Shown here: piece by piece, positions 40,580 to 49,986 of the stretch
Position numbering within the stretch: the first letter of the stretch is position 1
Layout of the letters: the number at the start of each line of letters is the position of its first letter
Assembly: GCF_004919105.1 (NCBI RefSeq)
Contig: NZ_STGK01000001.1
Location: 248,001 to 312,000 of the forward strand
Direction: 5' to 3'
DNA from: Nocardioides sp. GY 10113
GTDB lineage: Bacteria > Actinomycetota > Actinomycetes > Propionibacteriales > Nocardioidaceae
Length of the DNA stretch: 64,000 bases
Notes under the pieces: model-generated
What the model saw: only the letters and a program-made list of their open reading frames with translations
Told to the model about the DNA's origin: nothing
Databases searched by the model: none
Made by a program: the position numbers and the translations under genes

Positions 40580-42175
40580 ATGACGACCTCACCCGGACCG
40601 AGCAAGAACGACACCATCCCGAACAGCACCGTCCCCGTCGGCTCCGAGGCCGCCTGGCGCGACCGCAAGCGCTACCTGTGGCTGCTCGGGCTGGTGATGC
40701 CGACCCTGGGCGTCCTGATCGTCGCCACCTACGCCCTGCTCGGCTGGCACTGGGTGCTCTGGGCCGGACCGATCGTCATCCTCGGCGTCGTCCCGGCGAT
40801 CGACCTGAGCACCGGCCTGGACCGCTCCAACCCGCCCGACGACATGATCGAGGCGCTGGAGAAGGACAAGTACTACCGCTGGATTACCTTCGCCTACCTC
40901 CCGATCCAGTACGTCGCGCTGGTCGCCGTCTGCGCGATGATCGCCGGCGTCAACCCGATCGCCTGGGTCGCGGAGCTGGTCGGGGTCGCCGACTGGCTGG
41001 CCGCCCACGTCAGCCCCGACCTGGTCCGCGACTTCGACCTGACCACGCTCGACAAGATCGCGGTGGCGATCTCGGTCGGCTGCATCGGCGGCATCGGCAT
41101 CAACACCGCCCACGAGCTCGGCCACAAGCGCGAGGAGCACGAGCGCTGGCTCTCCAAGATCGCGCTCGCCCAGTCCGGCTACGGGCACTTCTACATCGAG
41201 CACAACCGCGGTCACCACGTCCGCGTCGCCACTCCCGAGGACCCGGCCTCCAGTCGGCTCGGGGAGAACTTCTACGAGTTCTGGCCGCGCACCGTGGTCG
41301 GCTCGCTGCGCAGCGCGTGGCGCCTGGAGAAGCGCCGCTACGCCCGCAAGGACACGCACCCGTTCCACCTCGGCAACGACGTGCTCAACGCCTGGCTGAT
41401 GTCCGCGGTGCTCTTCGGCGGGCTGATCGCGCTCTTCGGCTGGCAGGTCGCGCCGTACCTGGCCATCCAGGCGGTGGTCGGCTTCTCGCTGCTCGAGGTC
41501 GTCAACTACCTCGAGCACTACGGGATGCTCCGCCAGAAGGTCGGCGTCGGCGAGCGGCAGCGCTACGAGCGGGTCGACCCCTCGCACTCGTGGAACTCCA
41601 ACAACATCGCCACCAACGTGCTGCTCTACCACCTGCAGCGGCACAGCGACCACCACGCCAACCCCACCCGCCGCTACCAGACGCTGCGCGACTTCGAGGA
41701 GTCGCCGGTGCTGCCCACCGGGTACGCCGGGATGATCCTGCTCGCCCTGGTCCCGCCGCTGTGGCGTCGGGTGATGGACCCCCGGGTGGTCGCGCACTAC
41801 GGCGGGGACGTCTCGCTGGCCAACCTGCACCCGCGGACCCGGGAGCGCTACCTGGCCCGCTACCCCGCAGCCGCGGCGGTCGCGCCGCTGGGTGAGGACC
41901 GCGCGACCGCGAGCCTCGACGCGACCCCCGTCGCGGACGAGGTGCTCGCCGCCCGCTGCCCCGGCTGCGGCTACACCTACGAAGTGGAGGCCGGCAACGA
42001 GCTCGAGGGCTTCGCCGCGGGCACCGCATGGTCCGAGATCCCCGACGACTGGTGCTGCCCGGACTGCGGCGTACGGGAGAAGGTCGACTTCGTGCCGCTG
42101 GACCCGGCGCTCGATGCGCCGGCGCCGTCGTCGCCCGGGGCGACGGAATGGCGACCTGAGACGCCCCGTGGCTAG
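40580..42175 (+). CDS. alkB: Alkane 1-monooxygenase fused to a C-terminal rubredoxin
   Basis: About 531 aa. The membrane hydroxylase part (1-430) has the four His motifs of AlkB: HELGHKREEH, HNRGHHVRV, NYLEHYGMLRQ and LQRHSDHHANPTR. It oxidises terminal methyl groups of n-alkanes with a di-iron centre. Residues about 455-510 are a complete rubredoxin: CPGCGYTYE and CCPDCGVREK, with the expected spacing. Fusion puts the electron donor on the enzyme. ATGs at 40550, 40574 and 40580 are in frame; GAAGG sits 8 nt before 40580, so I prefer it. The divergent TetR, or the TetR downstream, may control it. Confidence 0.92.
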   Translation: MTTSPGPSKNDTIPNSTVPVGSEAAWRDRKRYLWLLGLVMPTLGVLIVATYALLGWHWVLWAGPIVILGVVPAIDLSTGLDRSNPPDDMIEALEKDKYYRWITFAYLPIQYVALVAVCAMIAGVNPIAWVAELVGVADWLAAHVSPDLVRDFDLTTLDKIAVAISVGCIGGIGINTAHELGHKREEHERWLSKIALAQSGYGHFYIEHNRGHHVRVATPEDPASSRLGENFYEFWPRTVVGSLRSAWRLEKRRYARKDTHPFHLGNDVLNAWLMSAVLFGGLIALFGWQVAPYLAIQAVVGFSLLEVVNYLEHYGMLRQKVGVGERQRYERVDPSHSWNSNNIATNVLLYHLQRHSDHHANPTRRYQTLRDFEESPVLPTGYAGMILLALVPPLWRRVMDPRVVAHYGGDVSLANLHPRTRERYLARYPAAAAVAPLGEDRATASLDATPVADEVLAARCPGCGYTYEVEAGNELEGFAAGTAWSEIPDDWCCPDCGVREKVDFVPLDPALDAPAPSSPGATEWRPETPRG

Positions 42176-42234
42176 GCTGCCCCGGCGCCCGGCGGCTGAC
42201 GCCGGTTGGCCTGATCGGGCAGGCTGTTCACCAC

Positions 42235-42262
42235 GACCCCCTCGGGGTCGCCGCGCGGCGAC
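42235..42262 (+). terminator. Paired GC hairpins after alkB
   Basis: GACCCC-CTC-GGGGTC (42235-42249) overlaps the 16-bp palindrome GTCGCCGCGCGGCGAC (42247-42262). The two are mutually exclusive stems in the 130-bp gap between alkB and the next tetR. This suits a terminator or an attenuator in front of the regulator. Confidence 0.5.
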
Positions 42263-42305
42263 CCTGCGGGGCTGTCCATCTCGTTGAGGAACAGGACCAC
42301 CGCCC

Positions 42306-42911
42306 ATGCCCACCGCCGCTGACGTCACCGCGGGCCACTCTCCGTTCGGCGGCGCGCCCACGCTGCGCGACCGGCTCTGCGATGCCGCCACCGAGCTGCT
42401 GACCACGCAGGGGTGGGGGCGGGTCACGATGGCGCGGCTGGCCGACCGGGTCGGGGTGAGCCGGCAGACGGTCTACAACGAGATCGGCACGAAGAACGAC
42501 CTGGCCGAGGTGGTCGTGTTGCGCGAGCTCGAGCGGTTCATGGGCCAGGTCACGCTCTCCTTCGACGAGCATCCCGACGACCTGGTGGCCGCGGTCCGGG
42601 CCTCGGCGCACCGCGTGCTGGTCTACGCCCGCGACAACGCGCTGCTGCATGCGGTGGTCTCCGCGACCCACGGCGCCGACACCGAGCTCCTTCCGCTGCT
42701 GACCACGCACAGCGAGTACCTGCTCGACGGCGCCAAGCAGGTGGTCGGCCGGCGCGTCGCCGCCTATCCGGTGGCACTGGAGCCGGAGCAGCTGGACGCC
42801 TGCATCGACATGCTGGTGCGGGTCGTGCTGAGCCACGTCATGCAGCCCTCGGGCGACCCCGAGCGCACGGCGGAGGACGTCGCCTTCGTCGCCGCCCGCG
42901 TGCTGGCCTGA
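42306..42911 (+). CDS. TetR-family regulator downstream of alkB
   Basis: 201 aa. HTH: RLCDAATELLTTQGWGRVTM, then ARLADRVGVSRQTVYNEIGT. The C-terminal domain is about 130 residues. Regulators in this position next to alkB-rubredoxin genes are common in actinobacteria (the AlkX-type arrangement), which suggests it senses fatty acids or alkane products. It follows alkB on the same strand. The start ATG at 42306 has only a weak RBS. Confidence 0.88.
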   Translation: MPTAADVTAGHSPFGGAPTLRDRLCDAATELLTTQGWGRVTMARLADRVGVSRQTVYNEIGTKNDLAEVVVLRELERFMGQVTLSFDEHPDDLVAAVRASAHRVLVYARDNALLHAVVSATHGADTELLPLLTTHSEYLLDGAKQVVGRRVAAYPVALEPEQLDACIDMLVRVVLSHVMQPSGDPERTAEDVAFVAARVLA

Positions 42912-43008
42912 GCCTGGCGGCCCCGGTGGCGGGTCCGGCGTCCCGATCCGGGATCCCTCCCTCCGGGCTCGGAACGGCATTACCCTCGTAAGGCACGGGG
43001 AGGGGAAC

Positions 43009-44235
43009 GTGATGAGTGGAGCGCGCCGACGCGCACGCCGGTCGTCCGCGGTGGTCGCGGCGGCCGTCGTACTGCTGGTCGCTGCCTGTGCGCCCGCCGA
43101 CAGGACGGAGGCCGTGCCCGCCGGCCAGTCGGACAGCGGGGGTGGGGCGCCGAGCGCCACCGTGGTCGATCCCGCCCACGCGGTCGCCTCGCCCGGCCCG
43201 CTGACCACCCGGCTGTACGGCGACGACCTGCTGGTGGTCTCCGACCACACGCTCGACCCGGCGCTGGTGAAGCGGATCAAGGCCGTGCGGGTGGGCAGTC
43301 GCAAGGGCGTGACCGCGGCGGAGCCGTTCTCGTTCGCCCAGTTCGCGGTGGAGAACAAGACCTACAACATCGCCGCGATCGACCCCTCGACGTACCGCGC
43401 CTTCACCGGGCAGTCGAGCGCCGCCTGGCAGGAGCAGTGGGACCGGGTCGCGGGCGGCGAGATCGCCGTCCGGGCCGGCCTGCGCAAGAAGCTCCCGCTC
43501 GACGAGGCCGGCTACCTCGCCGTCGGCTCGGGTGACACCACCCATCGGATCCACGTCGGCGCCTACTCGCCCTCCGCCGTCGGGGTGGTCGACGCGATGG
43601 TCAACCGCAGCTGGGGCGAGGAGCTCGGGATGCCGGAGGCCAACGCGCTGCTGATCAACACCGGGCTGGCCTCGCCGCAGAAGGTGCGGGCGAAGATCGA
43701 GAAGCTGGCCGATCTCTCGATCACCGCGCTCGACATCGTGGCCCAGTCCGGGATCGACCCGGACACCTACCAGACGGTGATCCCGGTCGGCTCGTTCCGC
43801 GACGCGATCGGCATCTACCGCTACACGCCGATCGGCGGCGGACGCGTCCAGCCGGAGCAGTCCTGGGTCTCCTCGCACATCACGACCGAGCTGATGCCGA
43901 TCATCGGGTCGATGACCTGCAACAAGGCGATGATGCCGCAGCTGCGGGCGGCGCTGATCGAGATCCAGCAGTCCGGGCTGGCCGACGAGATCCACCCGGG
44001 GGAGTACGCCGGGTGCTACTACCCGCGGTTCATCGCCGGGTCGACCAAGCTGTCGAACCACTCGTTCGGGCTCGCCTTCGACATCAACGTGCCGGGCAAC
44101 CAGCGCGGGGTGCCGGGCGAGATCGACCGCGGCGTGGTCGCGATCTTCAAGCGCTGGGGCTTCGCCTGGGGCGGCGACTGGAGCTACACCGACCCCATGC
44201 ACTTCGAGCTGTCCCGCATCGTCAAGCCCGGCTGA
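43009..44235 (+). CDS. Lipoprotein: MacB-like periplasmic domain fused to M15 peptidase (VanY-type)
   Basis: 408 aa. Signal peptide with lipobox (VLLVAACAP). Residues about 65-235 resemble the periplasmic core of MacB/FtsX-like permeases (AIDPSTYRAFTGQ, GGEIAVRAGLRKKLPLDEAG, ALLINTG), but no permease helices follow. Residues about 320-408 are an M15 D-Ala-D-Ala peptidase-like domain, with zinc motif SNHSFGLAFDIN and terminal DPMHFEL. RBS GGAGGGGAAC. It probably acts on peptidoglycan outside the membrane. The fusion is unusual; the MacB similarity is judged by eye. Confidence 0.8.
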   Translation: MMSGARRRARRSSAVVAAAVVLLVAACAPADRTEAVPAGQSDSGGGAPSATVVDPAHAVASPGPLTTRLYGDDLLVVSDHTLDPALVKRIKAVRVGSRKGVTAAEPFSFAQFAVENKTYNIAAIDPSTYRAFTGQSSAAWQEQWDRVAGGEIAVRAGLRKKLPLDEAGYLAVGSGDTTHRIHVGAYSPSAVGVVDAMVNRSWGEELGMPEANALLINTGLASPQKVRAKIEKLADLSITALDIVAQSGIDPDTYQTVIPVGSFRDAIGIYRYTPIGGGRVQPEQSWVSSHITTELMPIIGSMTCNKAMMPQLRAALIEIQQSGLADEIHPGEYAGCYYPRFIAGSTKLSNHSFGLAFDINVPGNQRGVPGEIDRGVVAIFKRWGFAWGGDWSYTDPMHFELSRIVKPG

Positions 44236-44257
44236 GCGGCCACCTTCCGGGCTGATC

Positions 44258-44276
44258 GTGACAGCACGACTGTCAC
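44258..44276. promoter_or_regulatory. GTGACA-N7-TGTCAC operator 1
   Basis: GTGACAGCACGACTGTCAC, a perfect palindrome with 7-bp arms, 9 bp before the CaiB-type gene's first ATG. The same layout recurs at 46195 and 46278, bracketing the merR gene. Confidence 0.72.
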
Positions 44277-44285
44277 GGTTGTGCC

Positions 44286-45455
44286 ATGATCGCGACCATG
44301 ACCTACGCGCTGGGACAGGGGACCGGTCCGCTCAAGGGCATCAAGGTGGTGGAGATCGCCGGCATCGGGCCGAGCCCGCACGCCTGCATGATCCTGGCGG
44401 ACCTGGGTGCGGACGTGATCCGGGTGGAGCGCCCCGGCGGCCAGGTGCTGACCGGCGGCTCGCACGACCTGCTCAACCGCGGGCGGCCGAGCGTGGCGCT
44501 CAACCTCAAGGACCCGGCGGCGATCGCCACCGTGCTCGACCTGGTCGAGGGTGCCGACGTGCTGGTCGAGGGGATGCGCCCGGGCGTGCTGGAGCGGCTC
44601 GGCCTCGGCCCCGACGTGTGCCACGAGCGCAACCCGCGGCTGGTCTTCGCGCGGATGACCGGCTGGGGCCAGGACGGTCCCTGGGCGCAGGCGGCCGGCC
44701 ACGACATGAACTACATCGCGATCACGGGCACGCTCTTCGGCCTCGGTCAGGACCCGTCCAAGCCGCAGTTCCCCGCGAACCTGATCGGCGACTTCGGCGG
44801 CGGCTCCACCTACCTGGTGATCGGCATCCTCGCCGCGCTGCTCGAGGCGCGGGTCTCCGGCCAGGGGCAGGTGGTCGACGCAGCGATCGTGGACGGCACG
44901 GCCAACCTCAACGCGATGACCGCGGCGTTCCTGCTCGGCGGCACGTTCCGCGAGGAGCGCGCGGCCAACCTGCTCGACGGCGGCGCGCCGTACTACGACA
45001 TCTACGAGACCGCCGATGGCGAGCACATGTCCGTGGGCGCCCTGGAGCCGCAGTTCTACGAGGAGTTCGTGACGCTGCTCGGGATCAAGGAGGCCGCGCC
45101 CGACCGCTACGACCCGGCCAACGCCGACGCGCTGCGCGAGCTGATCGCGGCCACCTTCAAGACCCGCACCCGTGACGAGTGGTCCGCGGTCTTCGACGCC
45201 ACCGACGCCTGCGTGGCACCGATCCTGCGGATGAGCGAGGCGCCGAGCCACCCGCACGTGAAGGCGCGCGAGATCTTCGTCGAGCACGAGGGGATGGTGC
45301 AGCCGGCGCCGGCGCCGCGCTTCTCCCGGACGGGCGCCACCCTGGGTCTGCCGCCGGCACCGAAGGCGGGCGCGCACACCCGCGAGGCGCTGACCGCCTG
45401 GGGCGTCGCGGACGTCGACGGGCTGCTGGAGTCCGGCGCCGCGGTCCAGGCCTAG
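44286..45455 (+). CDS. CaiB/BaiF protein, probable alpha-methylacyl-CoA racemase
   Basis: 389 aa, class III CoA-transferase fold. Active-site residues of the racemase group are present: FARMTGWGQDGPWAQAAGHD (His before Asp), NYIAITGTL and NLIGDFGGGSTYLV (Asp). It would interconvert R- and S-2-methylacyl-CoA esters, needed to degrade branched-chain lipids or sterol side chains. ATGs at 44286 and 44298 are both possible. A palindromic operator lies immediately upstream. It is convergent with merR. Confidence 0.87.
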   Translation: MIATMTYALGQGTGPLKGIKVVEIAGIGPSPHACMILADLGADVIRVERPGGQVLTGGSHDLLNRGRPSVALNLKDPAAIATVLDLVEGADVLVEGMRPGVLERLGLGPDVCHERNPRLVFARMTGWGQDGPWAQAAGHDMNYIAITGTLFGLGQDPSKPQFPANLIGDFGGGSTYLVIGILAALLEARVSGQGQVVDAAIVDGTANLNAMTAAFLLGGTFREERAANLLDGGAPYYDIYETADGEHMSVGALEPQFYEEFVTLLGIKEAAPDRYDPANADALRELIAATFKTRTRDEWSAVFDATDACVAPILRMSEAPSHPHVKAREIFVEHEGMVQPAPAPRFSRTGATLGLPPAPKAGAHTREALTAWGVADVDGLLESGAAVQA

Positions 45456-45473
45456 CCGAGCCGGGGGTCAGGA
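45453..45473. repeat. Copy of the CGCCGAGCCGGG-seeded 3'-end repeat
   Basis: TAGCCGAGCCGGGGGTCAGG covers the stop codon of the racemase gene and the stop of merR. On the minus strand it reads CCTGACCCCCGGCTCGG, as in the tandem array at 60123. Confidence 0.6.
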
Positions 45474-46205
45474 GCCCGCGGCTCGGCGGGGGCTGCGCGC
45501 GGCGCGCGCCACCGCGGTCTCGTACGCCGTCACCAGACCGCCGACCGAGAGCGGCTTGAGTCGCTCCATGACCTCGCGGAAGTGCTCGGTCTCGTCGTCG
45601 CCGTACAGCGGCGCGAGCTCCCGGTGCACCACGTCGGCGAGCTCCTTGGCCATCTGCTCGCCGTGCTCGGCGTAGATCTGGGCGGCGGCGACCGCCACGG
45701 ACCGGGGGAAGCCCAGCTCGATCAGCCGGATGCCGATCGCCAGCTGGTTGCTGGCCACCAGGTAGCCGGACTCGCGCAGCCGCAGGACGCCGAGCGCGTT
45801 CAGGGTCGCCACGTCGTCCGGGGAGAGCTCGCGGCCGCACTTGGCCTCGAGCTGCTCGTGGCTCATCTCCACCGGCAGGTCGGCCTGCCAGGGCGCGAGC
45901 ATGGTCCGGGCCAGCGCGATGTCCTCGGGGGTGGCGTCGTCGGGGATGCCGGCGACGTACTTCTCGATCGCGGCCAGGGTGAAGCCGTGCGCCTGGAGCT
46001 CCTGCACCAGCTCGAGGCGGGCCACGTGGTCGGCGGAGTAGTACCCCGACCGGCCGCGCCGGATGGGCGGCGGCACCAGGCCGCGGGAGGTGTAGAAGCG
46101 CAGGGTGCGGATGGTGATCCCGGCGCGCTGGGTGAGCTCCTCCAGCGTCAGCAGGGCGCCCTCGGAGCCCTCGCCCGCCGCCGTCGTACTCACCATGACA
46201 GTCAT
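45468..46205 (-). CDS. MerR-family regulator of fatty-acid genes (inferred)
   Basis: 245 aa. N-terminal Mer[43 protein letters not shown], then [16 protein letters not shown] and a long effector region. It lies between the racemase and the fadA-fadB operon. Three matching palindromes (before the racemase, at its own start codon and before fadA) point to a local regulon. The chosen ATG at 46205 lies in the second operator, as would suit autorepression; an in-frame ATG at 46196 is the alternative start. Confidence 0.88.
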   Translation of the reverse strand: MTVMVSTTAAGEGSEGALLTLEELTQRAGITIRTLRFYTSRGLVPPPIRRGRSGYYSADHVARLELVQELQAHGFTLAAIEKYVAGIPDDATPEDIALARTMLAPWQADLPVEMSHEQLEAKCGRELSPDDVATLNALGVLRLRESGYLVASNQLAIGIRLIELGFPRSVAVAAAQIYAEHGEQMAKELADVVHRELAPLYGDDETEHFREVMERLKPLSVGGLVTAYETAVARAARSPRRAAGS

Positions 46206-46213
46206 CGTGTCAC
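46195..46213. promoter_or_regulatory. GTGACA-N7-TGTCAC operator 2 (one mismatch)
   Basis: ATGACA-GTCATCG-TGTCAC overlaps the start codon of merR. It matches operators 1 and 3 in arm sequence (except the first base) and in the 7-nt spacer. Confidence 0.65.
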
Positions 46214-46277
46214 AGTTGGCGGCGGTGGTCGCGGACGGCCGGTGCCGCGAGGCGTTTCGAGGGGGTCCCCCTTGACT

Positions 46278-46296
46278 GTGACACCAATGGTGTCAC
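46278..46296. promoter_or_regulatory. GTGACA-N7-TGTCAC operator 3
   Basis: GTGACACCAATGGTGTCAC is a palindrome 80 bp before the fadA ATG. A second small palindrome, GTACAGCTTGTAC, lies at 46306-46318 and may belong to the promoter. Confidence 0.72.
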
Positions 46297-46375
46297 AATC
46301 GGGACGTACAGCTTGTACAGCTCCGATCGCGCGGCACGAGCCAGACCGCGCGTACCACTCAGATCGAGGACGGTC

Positions 46376-47587
46376 ATGGCAGAAGCATTCGTGTACGACC
46401 ACATCCGCACGCCGCGCGGCAAGGGCAAGGCCAACGGCAGCCTCCACGAGGTGAAGCCCGTCGACCTGGCGGTCGGCCTGCTCGACGAGATCAAGGTGCG
46501 TAACCCCGGTCTCGACCCCGCGCGCGTCGACGACGTGGTGCTCGGTGTCGTCTCGCCGGTCGGCGACCAGGGTGGCGACATCGCCAAGACCGCCGCGATC
46601 GCGGCCGGCTACCCCGACACCGTCGCGGGTGTGCAGCTCAACCGCTTCTGCGCCTCGGGCCTCGAGGCCGTCAACCAGGCGGCGGGCCGCGTCCGCGGCG
46701 GCATGGAGGACCTGATCCTCGCCGGCGGCGTGGAGTCGATGAGCCGCGTGCCGATGGGCTCCGACGGCGGCGCCTGGGCGTCCGACCCGGCCACCGCGTT
46801 CAAGGCCGGCTTCGTGCCGCAGGGCATCGGCGCCGACCTGATCGCCACGGTCGAGGGCTGGAACCGCGAGGACGTCGACGCCTACGCGGCCGAGTCGCAC
46901 GCCCGCGCCGCGAAGGCCTGGGCCAACGGCTACTTCGACGGCGCCATCGTGCCCGTCCGCGACCTCAACGGCGTGACCGTGCTGGACCGCGACGAGACCG
47001 TCCGCCCCGGCACCTCGGTCGAGGGCCTCGCCGGCCTGAAGCCGTCCTTCGCCCAGATCGGCCGCGACGCCGGCTTCGACGACGTGGCGCTGGAGAAGTA
47101 CCACTGGCTGGAGAAGATCAACCACGTCCACCACGCCGGCAACTCCTCGGGCATCGTGGACGGTGCCGCGCTGACCCTGATCGGCAACGAGCAGGTCGGC
47201 TCCGACCTCGGCCTCACGCCGCGTGCCCGGATCGTCTCCATGGCCGTCTCCGGCGCGGACCCGATCATCATGCTCACCGGTCCCGCCCCGGCCGCGCGCA
47301 AGGCGCTGGCCAAGGCCGGCCTCGAGGTCGGCGACATCGACCTGTTCGAGATCAACGAGGCGTTCGCCGCGGTCGCCATGCGGTTCATGCGCGACATGGG
47401 CATCAGCCACGACATCACCAACGTCAACGGCGGCGCGATCGCGATGGGCCACCCGCTCGGCGCGACCGGCGCGATGATCCTCGGCACCCTGATCGACGAG
47501 CTCGAGCGGCGCGACCTGCGCCGCGGCCTCGCCACGCTCTGCGTCGGCGGCGGCATGGGCATCGCGACCATCGTCGAGCGCGTCTGA
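46376..47587 (+). CDS. fadA: Acetyl-CoA acyltransferase (3-ketoacyl-CoA thiolase)
   Basis: 403 aa, the same length as the mycobacterial FadA of the beta-oxidation complex. Active Cys in [12 protein letters not shown] near residue 92, [29 protein letters not shown] and the C-terminal Cys in TLCVGGGMG. It cleaves 3-ketoacyl-CoA with CoA. The ATG at 46376 has GAGGACGG upstream; earlier in-frame codons extend into the promoter. fadB follows by 52 bp. Confidence 0.94.
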   Translation: MAEAFVYDHIRTPRGKGKANGSLHEVKPVDLAVGLLDEIKVRNPGLDPARVDDVVLGVVSPVGDQGGDIAKTAAIAAGYPDTVAGVQLNRFCASGLEAVNQAAGRVRGGMEDLILAGGVESMSRVPMGSDGGAWASDPATAFKAGFVPQGIGADLIATVEGWNREDVDAYAAESHARAAKAWANGYFDGAIVPVRDLNGVTVLDRDETVRPGTSVEGLAGLKPSFAQIGRDAGFDDVALEKYHWLEKINHVHHAGNSSGIVDGAALTLIGNEQVGSDLGLTPRARIVSMAVSGADPIIMLTGPAPAARKALAKAGLEVGDIDLFEINEAFAAVAMRFMRDMGISHDITNVNGGAIAMGHPLGATGAMILGTLIDELERRDLRRGLATLCVGGGMGIATIVERV

Positions 47588-47639
47588 GCGCCGCGCCGAA
47601 CCCCTCGTACCTCTTCGCACCTCAAGGACACCATTCACA

Positions 47640-49838
47640 GTGAGCACTGAGACCCTGACCGCCGTGCGCTACGAGCGTGACGCCGACGGCATCGTCACCC
47701 TGACCCTGGACGACCCGAACCAGAGCGCGAACACCATGAACGAGCTCTACACCTCGTCCATGAACGCCTGCATCGACCGCCTGTACGACGAGGTCGACGA
47801 CGTCACCGGCGTCGTGATCACCAGCGCCAAGAAGACCTTCTTCGCCGGCGGCGACCTGAAGAACATGATGAAGACGACCCCGGCCGACGCCGAGGCGGTC
47901 TTCACCGGCGGCGAGACCATCAAGTCCTCGCTGCGCCGCCTGGAGAAGCTCCCCAAGCCGGTCGTGGCCGCCATCAACGGCGCCGCGCTCGGCGGCGGCT
48001 GCGAGATCACGCTGGCCTGCAACCACCGGATCGCGGTCGACGGCAACTACAAGATCGGCCTGCCCGAGGCGACCCTCGGCCTGCTCCCCGGTGGCGGCGG
48101 CGTGACCCGCACCGTGCGGATGTTCGGCCTGCAGTCCGCGCTGATGGACTTCCTGCTCCAGGGCAGCCAGTTCAGCCCGACCGCGGCCCAGAAGAAGGGC
48201 CTGGTCGACGAGGTCGTCGCCACCGTCGACGAGCTGGTCCCCTCCGCGAAGGCGTGGATCAAGGCCAACCCCGAGGCCTCCGCCCAGCCGTGGGACGCCC
48301 CCGGCTACAAGATGCCCGGCGGTACGCCGAGGTCGCCGGCCCTGGCCGCGTTCCTGCCGGCCTTCCCGGCGATGCTGCGTCAGCAGACCAAGGGTGCCGT
48401 CTTCCCGGCCGCCCGAGCGATCCTCTCGGCCGCGGTCGAGGGTGCCCAGGTCGACTTCGACACGGCCTCCCGGATCGAGTCGCGCTACCTGACCAACCTG
48501 ATGGTCAACCAGGGCGCGAAGAACATGATCCAGGCGTTCTTCTTCGACCTCCAGGCGATCAACTCCGGCTCCCTGCGCCCGCAGGGCATCGAGAAGTACA
48601 CCGCCCGGAAGGTCGTCGTGCTCGGCGCCGGCATGATGGGCGCGGGCATCGCGTACGTGATGGCGAAGGCCGGCGCCGAGGTCGTCCTCAAGGACATCTC
48701 CGTCGAGGCCGCCGAGAAGGGCAAGGCCTACTCCGCGGGCCTGCTCGACAAGGCGATCAGCCGCGGCCGGTCCACCGAGGAGAAGAAGGCCGAGCTGCTC
48801 GGCCGGATCACCGCGACCGCGGACCCGGCCGATGCCGCGGGCGCCGACATCGTGATCGAGGCCGTCTTCGAGGACCCGGCGCTCAAGGCCAAGGTCTTCG
48901 CCGAGATCCTCCCGCACCTCGCGCCGGACGCGCTGCTGTGCTCCAACACCTCCACGCTGCCGATCACCGAGCTCGCCGCCGGCCTGGAGAACGAGGCCGA
49001 CCGCCCGCGCTTCATCGGCCTGCACTTCTTCTCCCCCGTGGACAAGATGCCGCTGGTCGAGATCATCGCCGGCAAGGAGACCTCCGACGAGGCGCTGGCC
49101 AAGGCGTACGACGTGGTCCTGCAGATGCGCAAGACCCCGATCGTGGTCAACGACAGCCGCGGCTTCTACACCTCGCGCGTCATCGGCTACATGGTCAACG
49201 AGGGCATGGCGATGCTCGCCGAGGGCGTCGCGCCGTACTCGATCGAGCGGGCCACCACCTCCGCCGGCTACCCGGCGCCCGTGCTGCAGCTGAGCGACGA
49301 GCTCAACCTGGAGCTGATGGCCAAGATCGCCAAGGCGACCCACGAGGCCGCCGAGCGCGACGGCGTCGACCTGCCCGAGCACCCCGGCAACGCCGTGGTC
49401 GCCAAGATGCTGGAGGCCGGCCGCCCCGGTCGCCTGCGCGGCGCTGGCTTCTACGAGTACGTCGACGGCAAGCGCGGCTCGATCTGGTCCGGCCTGTCCG
49501 AGCTGTTCCCGGTGGCGGCCGAGCAGCCCGACATCCAGGACATCCGCGACCGGATGCTCTTCGCCGAGGCGCTGGAGACCGCCAAGTGCTTCGAGGAGGG
49601 TGTGATCACCTCCGCCGCGGCCGCCAACATCGGCTCGATCATGGGCATCGGCTTCCCGCCGCAGACCGGTGGTGCCGCCCAGTTCATGACCGGGTACGAG
49701 GACAAGGCGACCGGCGAGGTCGGTCTGAACGCGTTCCTCAAGCGGGCCGACGAGCTGGCCGCGAAGTACGGCGCGCGGTTCGAGGCGACCCCGTGGCTGC
49801 GCGAGCTGGCCGCGTCGGGTGGCTCGTTCCCGGCCTGA
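47640..49838 (+). CDS. fadB: Multifunctional enoyl-CoA hydratase / 3-hydroxyacyl-CoA dehydrogenase
   Basis: 732 aa. The N-terminal crotonase domain has oxyanion-hole sequences FFAGGDLKNM and NGAALGGGCEITLACNHRI and the Glu-containing GLPEATLGLLPGGGG. The NAD domain begins VVVLGAGMMGAGIAYVMAKA near 325, followed by SNTSTLPITE, HFFSPVDKMPLVEII and a C-terminal dehydrogenase domain. It pairs with FadA as the alpha-beta beta-oxidation complex. The GTG start was chosen; the RBS is weak (AAGGACA). Confidence 0.94.
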   Translation: MSTETLTAVRYERDADGIVTLTLDDPNQSANTMNELYTSSMNACIDRLYDEVDDVTGVVITSAKKTFFAGGDLKNMMKTTPADAEAVFTGGETIKSSLRRLEKLPKPVVAAINGAALGGGCEITLACNHRIAVDGNYKIGLPEATLGLLPGGGGVTRTVRMFGLQSALMDFLLQGSQFSPTAAQKKGLVDEVVATVDELVPSAKAWIKANPEASAQPWDAPGYKMPGGTPRSPALAAFLPAFPAMLRQQTKGAVFPAARAILSAAVEGAQVDFDTASRIESRYLTNLMVNQGAKNMIQAFFFDLQAINSGSLRPQGIEKYTARKVVVLGAGMMGAGIAYVMAKAGAEVVLKDISVEAAEKGKAYSAGLLDKAISRGRSTEEKKAELLGRITATADPADAAGADIVIEAVFEDPALKAKVFAEILPHLAPDALLCSNTSTLPITELAAGLENEADRPRFIGLHFFSPVDKMPLVEIIAGKETSDEALAKAYDVVLQMRKTPIVVNDSRGFYTSRVIGYMVNEGMAMLAEGVAPYSIERATTSAGYPAPVLQLSDELNLELMAKIAKATHEAAERDGVDLPEHPGNAVVAKMLEAGRPGRLRGAGFYEYVDGKRGSIWSGLSELFPVAAEQPDIQDIRDRMLFAEALETAKCFEEGVITSAAAANIGSIMGIGFPPQTGGAAQFMTGYEDKATGEVGLNAFLKRADELAAKYGARFEATPWLRELAASGGSFPA

Positions 49839-49851
49839 TCCGGCTGACGTG

Positions 49852-49889
49852 ACGAAGGGTCGGTCCCCCTCTGGGGGCCGGCCCTTCGT
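49852..49889 (+). terminator. Hairpin terminator of fadAB
   Basis: ACGAAGGGTCGGTCCCC and GGGGGCCGGCCCTTCGT pair with two G-T wobbles over 17 positions with a 4-nt loop. It starts 13 bp after the fadB stop. Confidence 0.85.
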
Positions 49890-49973
49890 GCGTCCCGCAC
49901 AGGCCGCACGGGCCCCCTGCCCAACGCGCTCGCCCATCCCACGACCGCAGGAGATTCCCATCCGAACAAGCAC

Positions 49974-49979
49974 TAGGGT
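49974..49979 (+). promoter_or_regulatory. -10-like hexamer TAGGGT for a leaderless mRNA
   Basis: TAGGGT ends 7 nt before the GTG at 49987. No RBS is present. Confidence 0.5.
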
Positions 49980-49986
49980 CGGTGCC

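Noticed and set aside
42247..42262. GTCGCCGCGCGGCGAC as a protein-binding operator
   Set aside because: It overlaps a hairpin downstream of alkB and is pure GC; a transcript structure is more likely than a regulator site.
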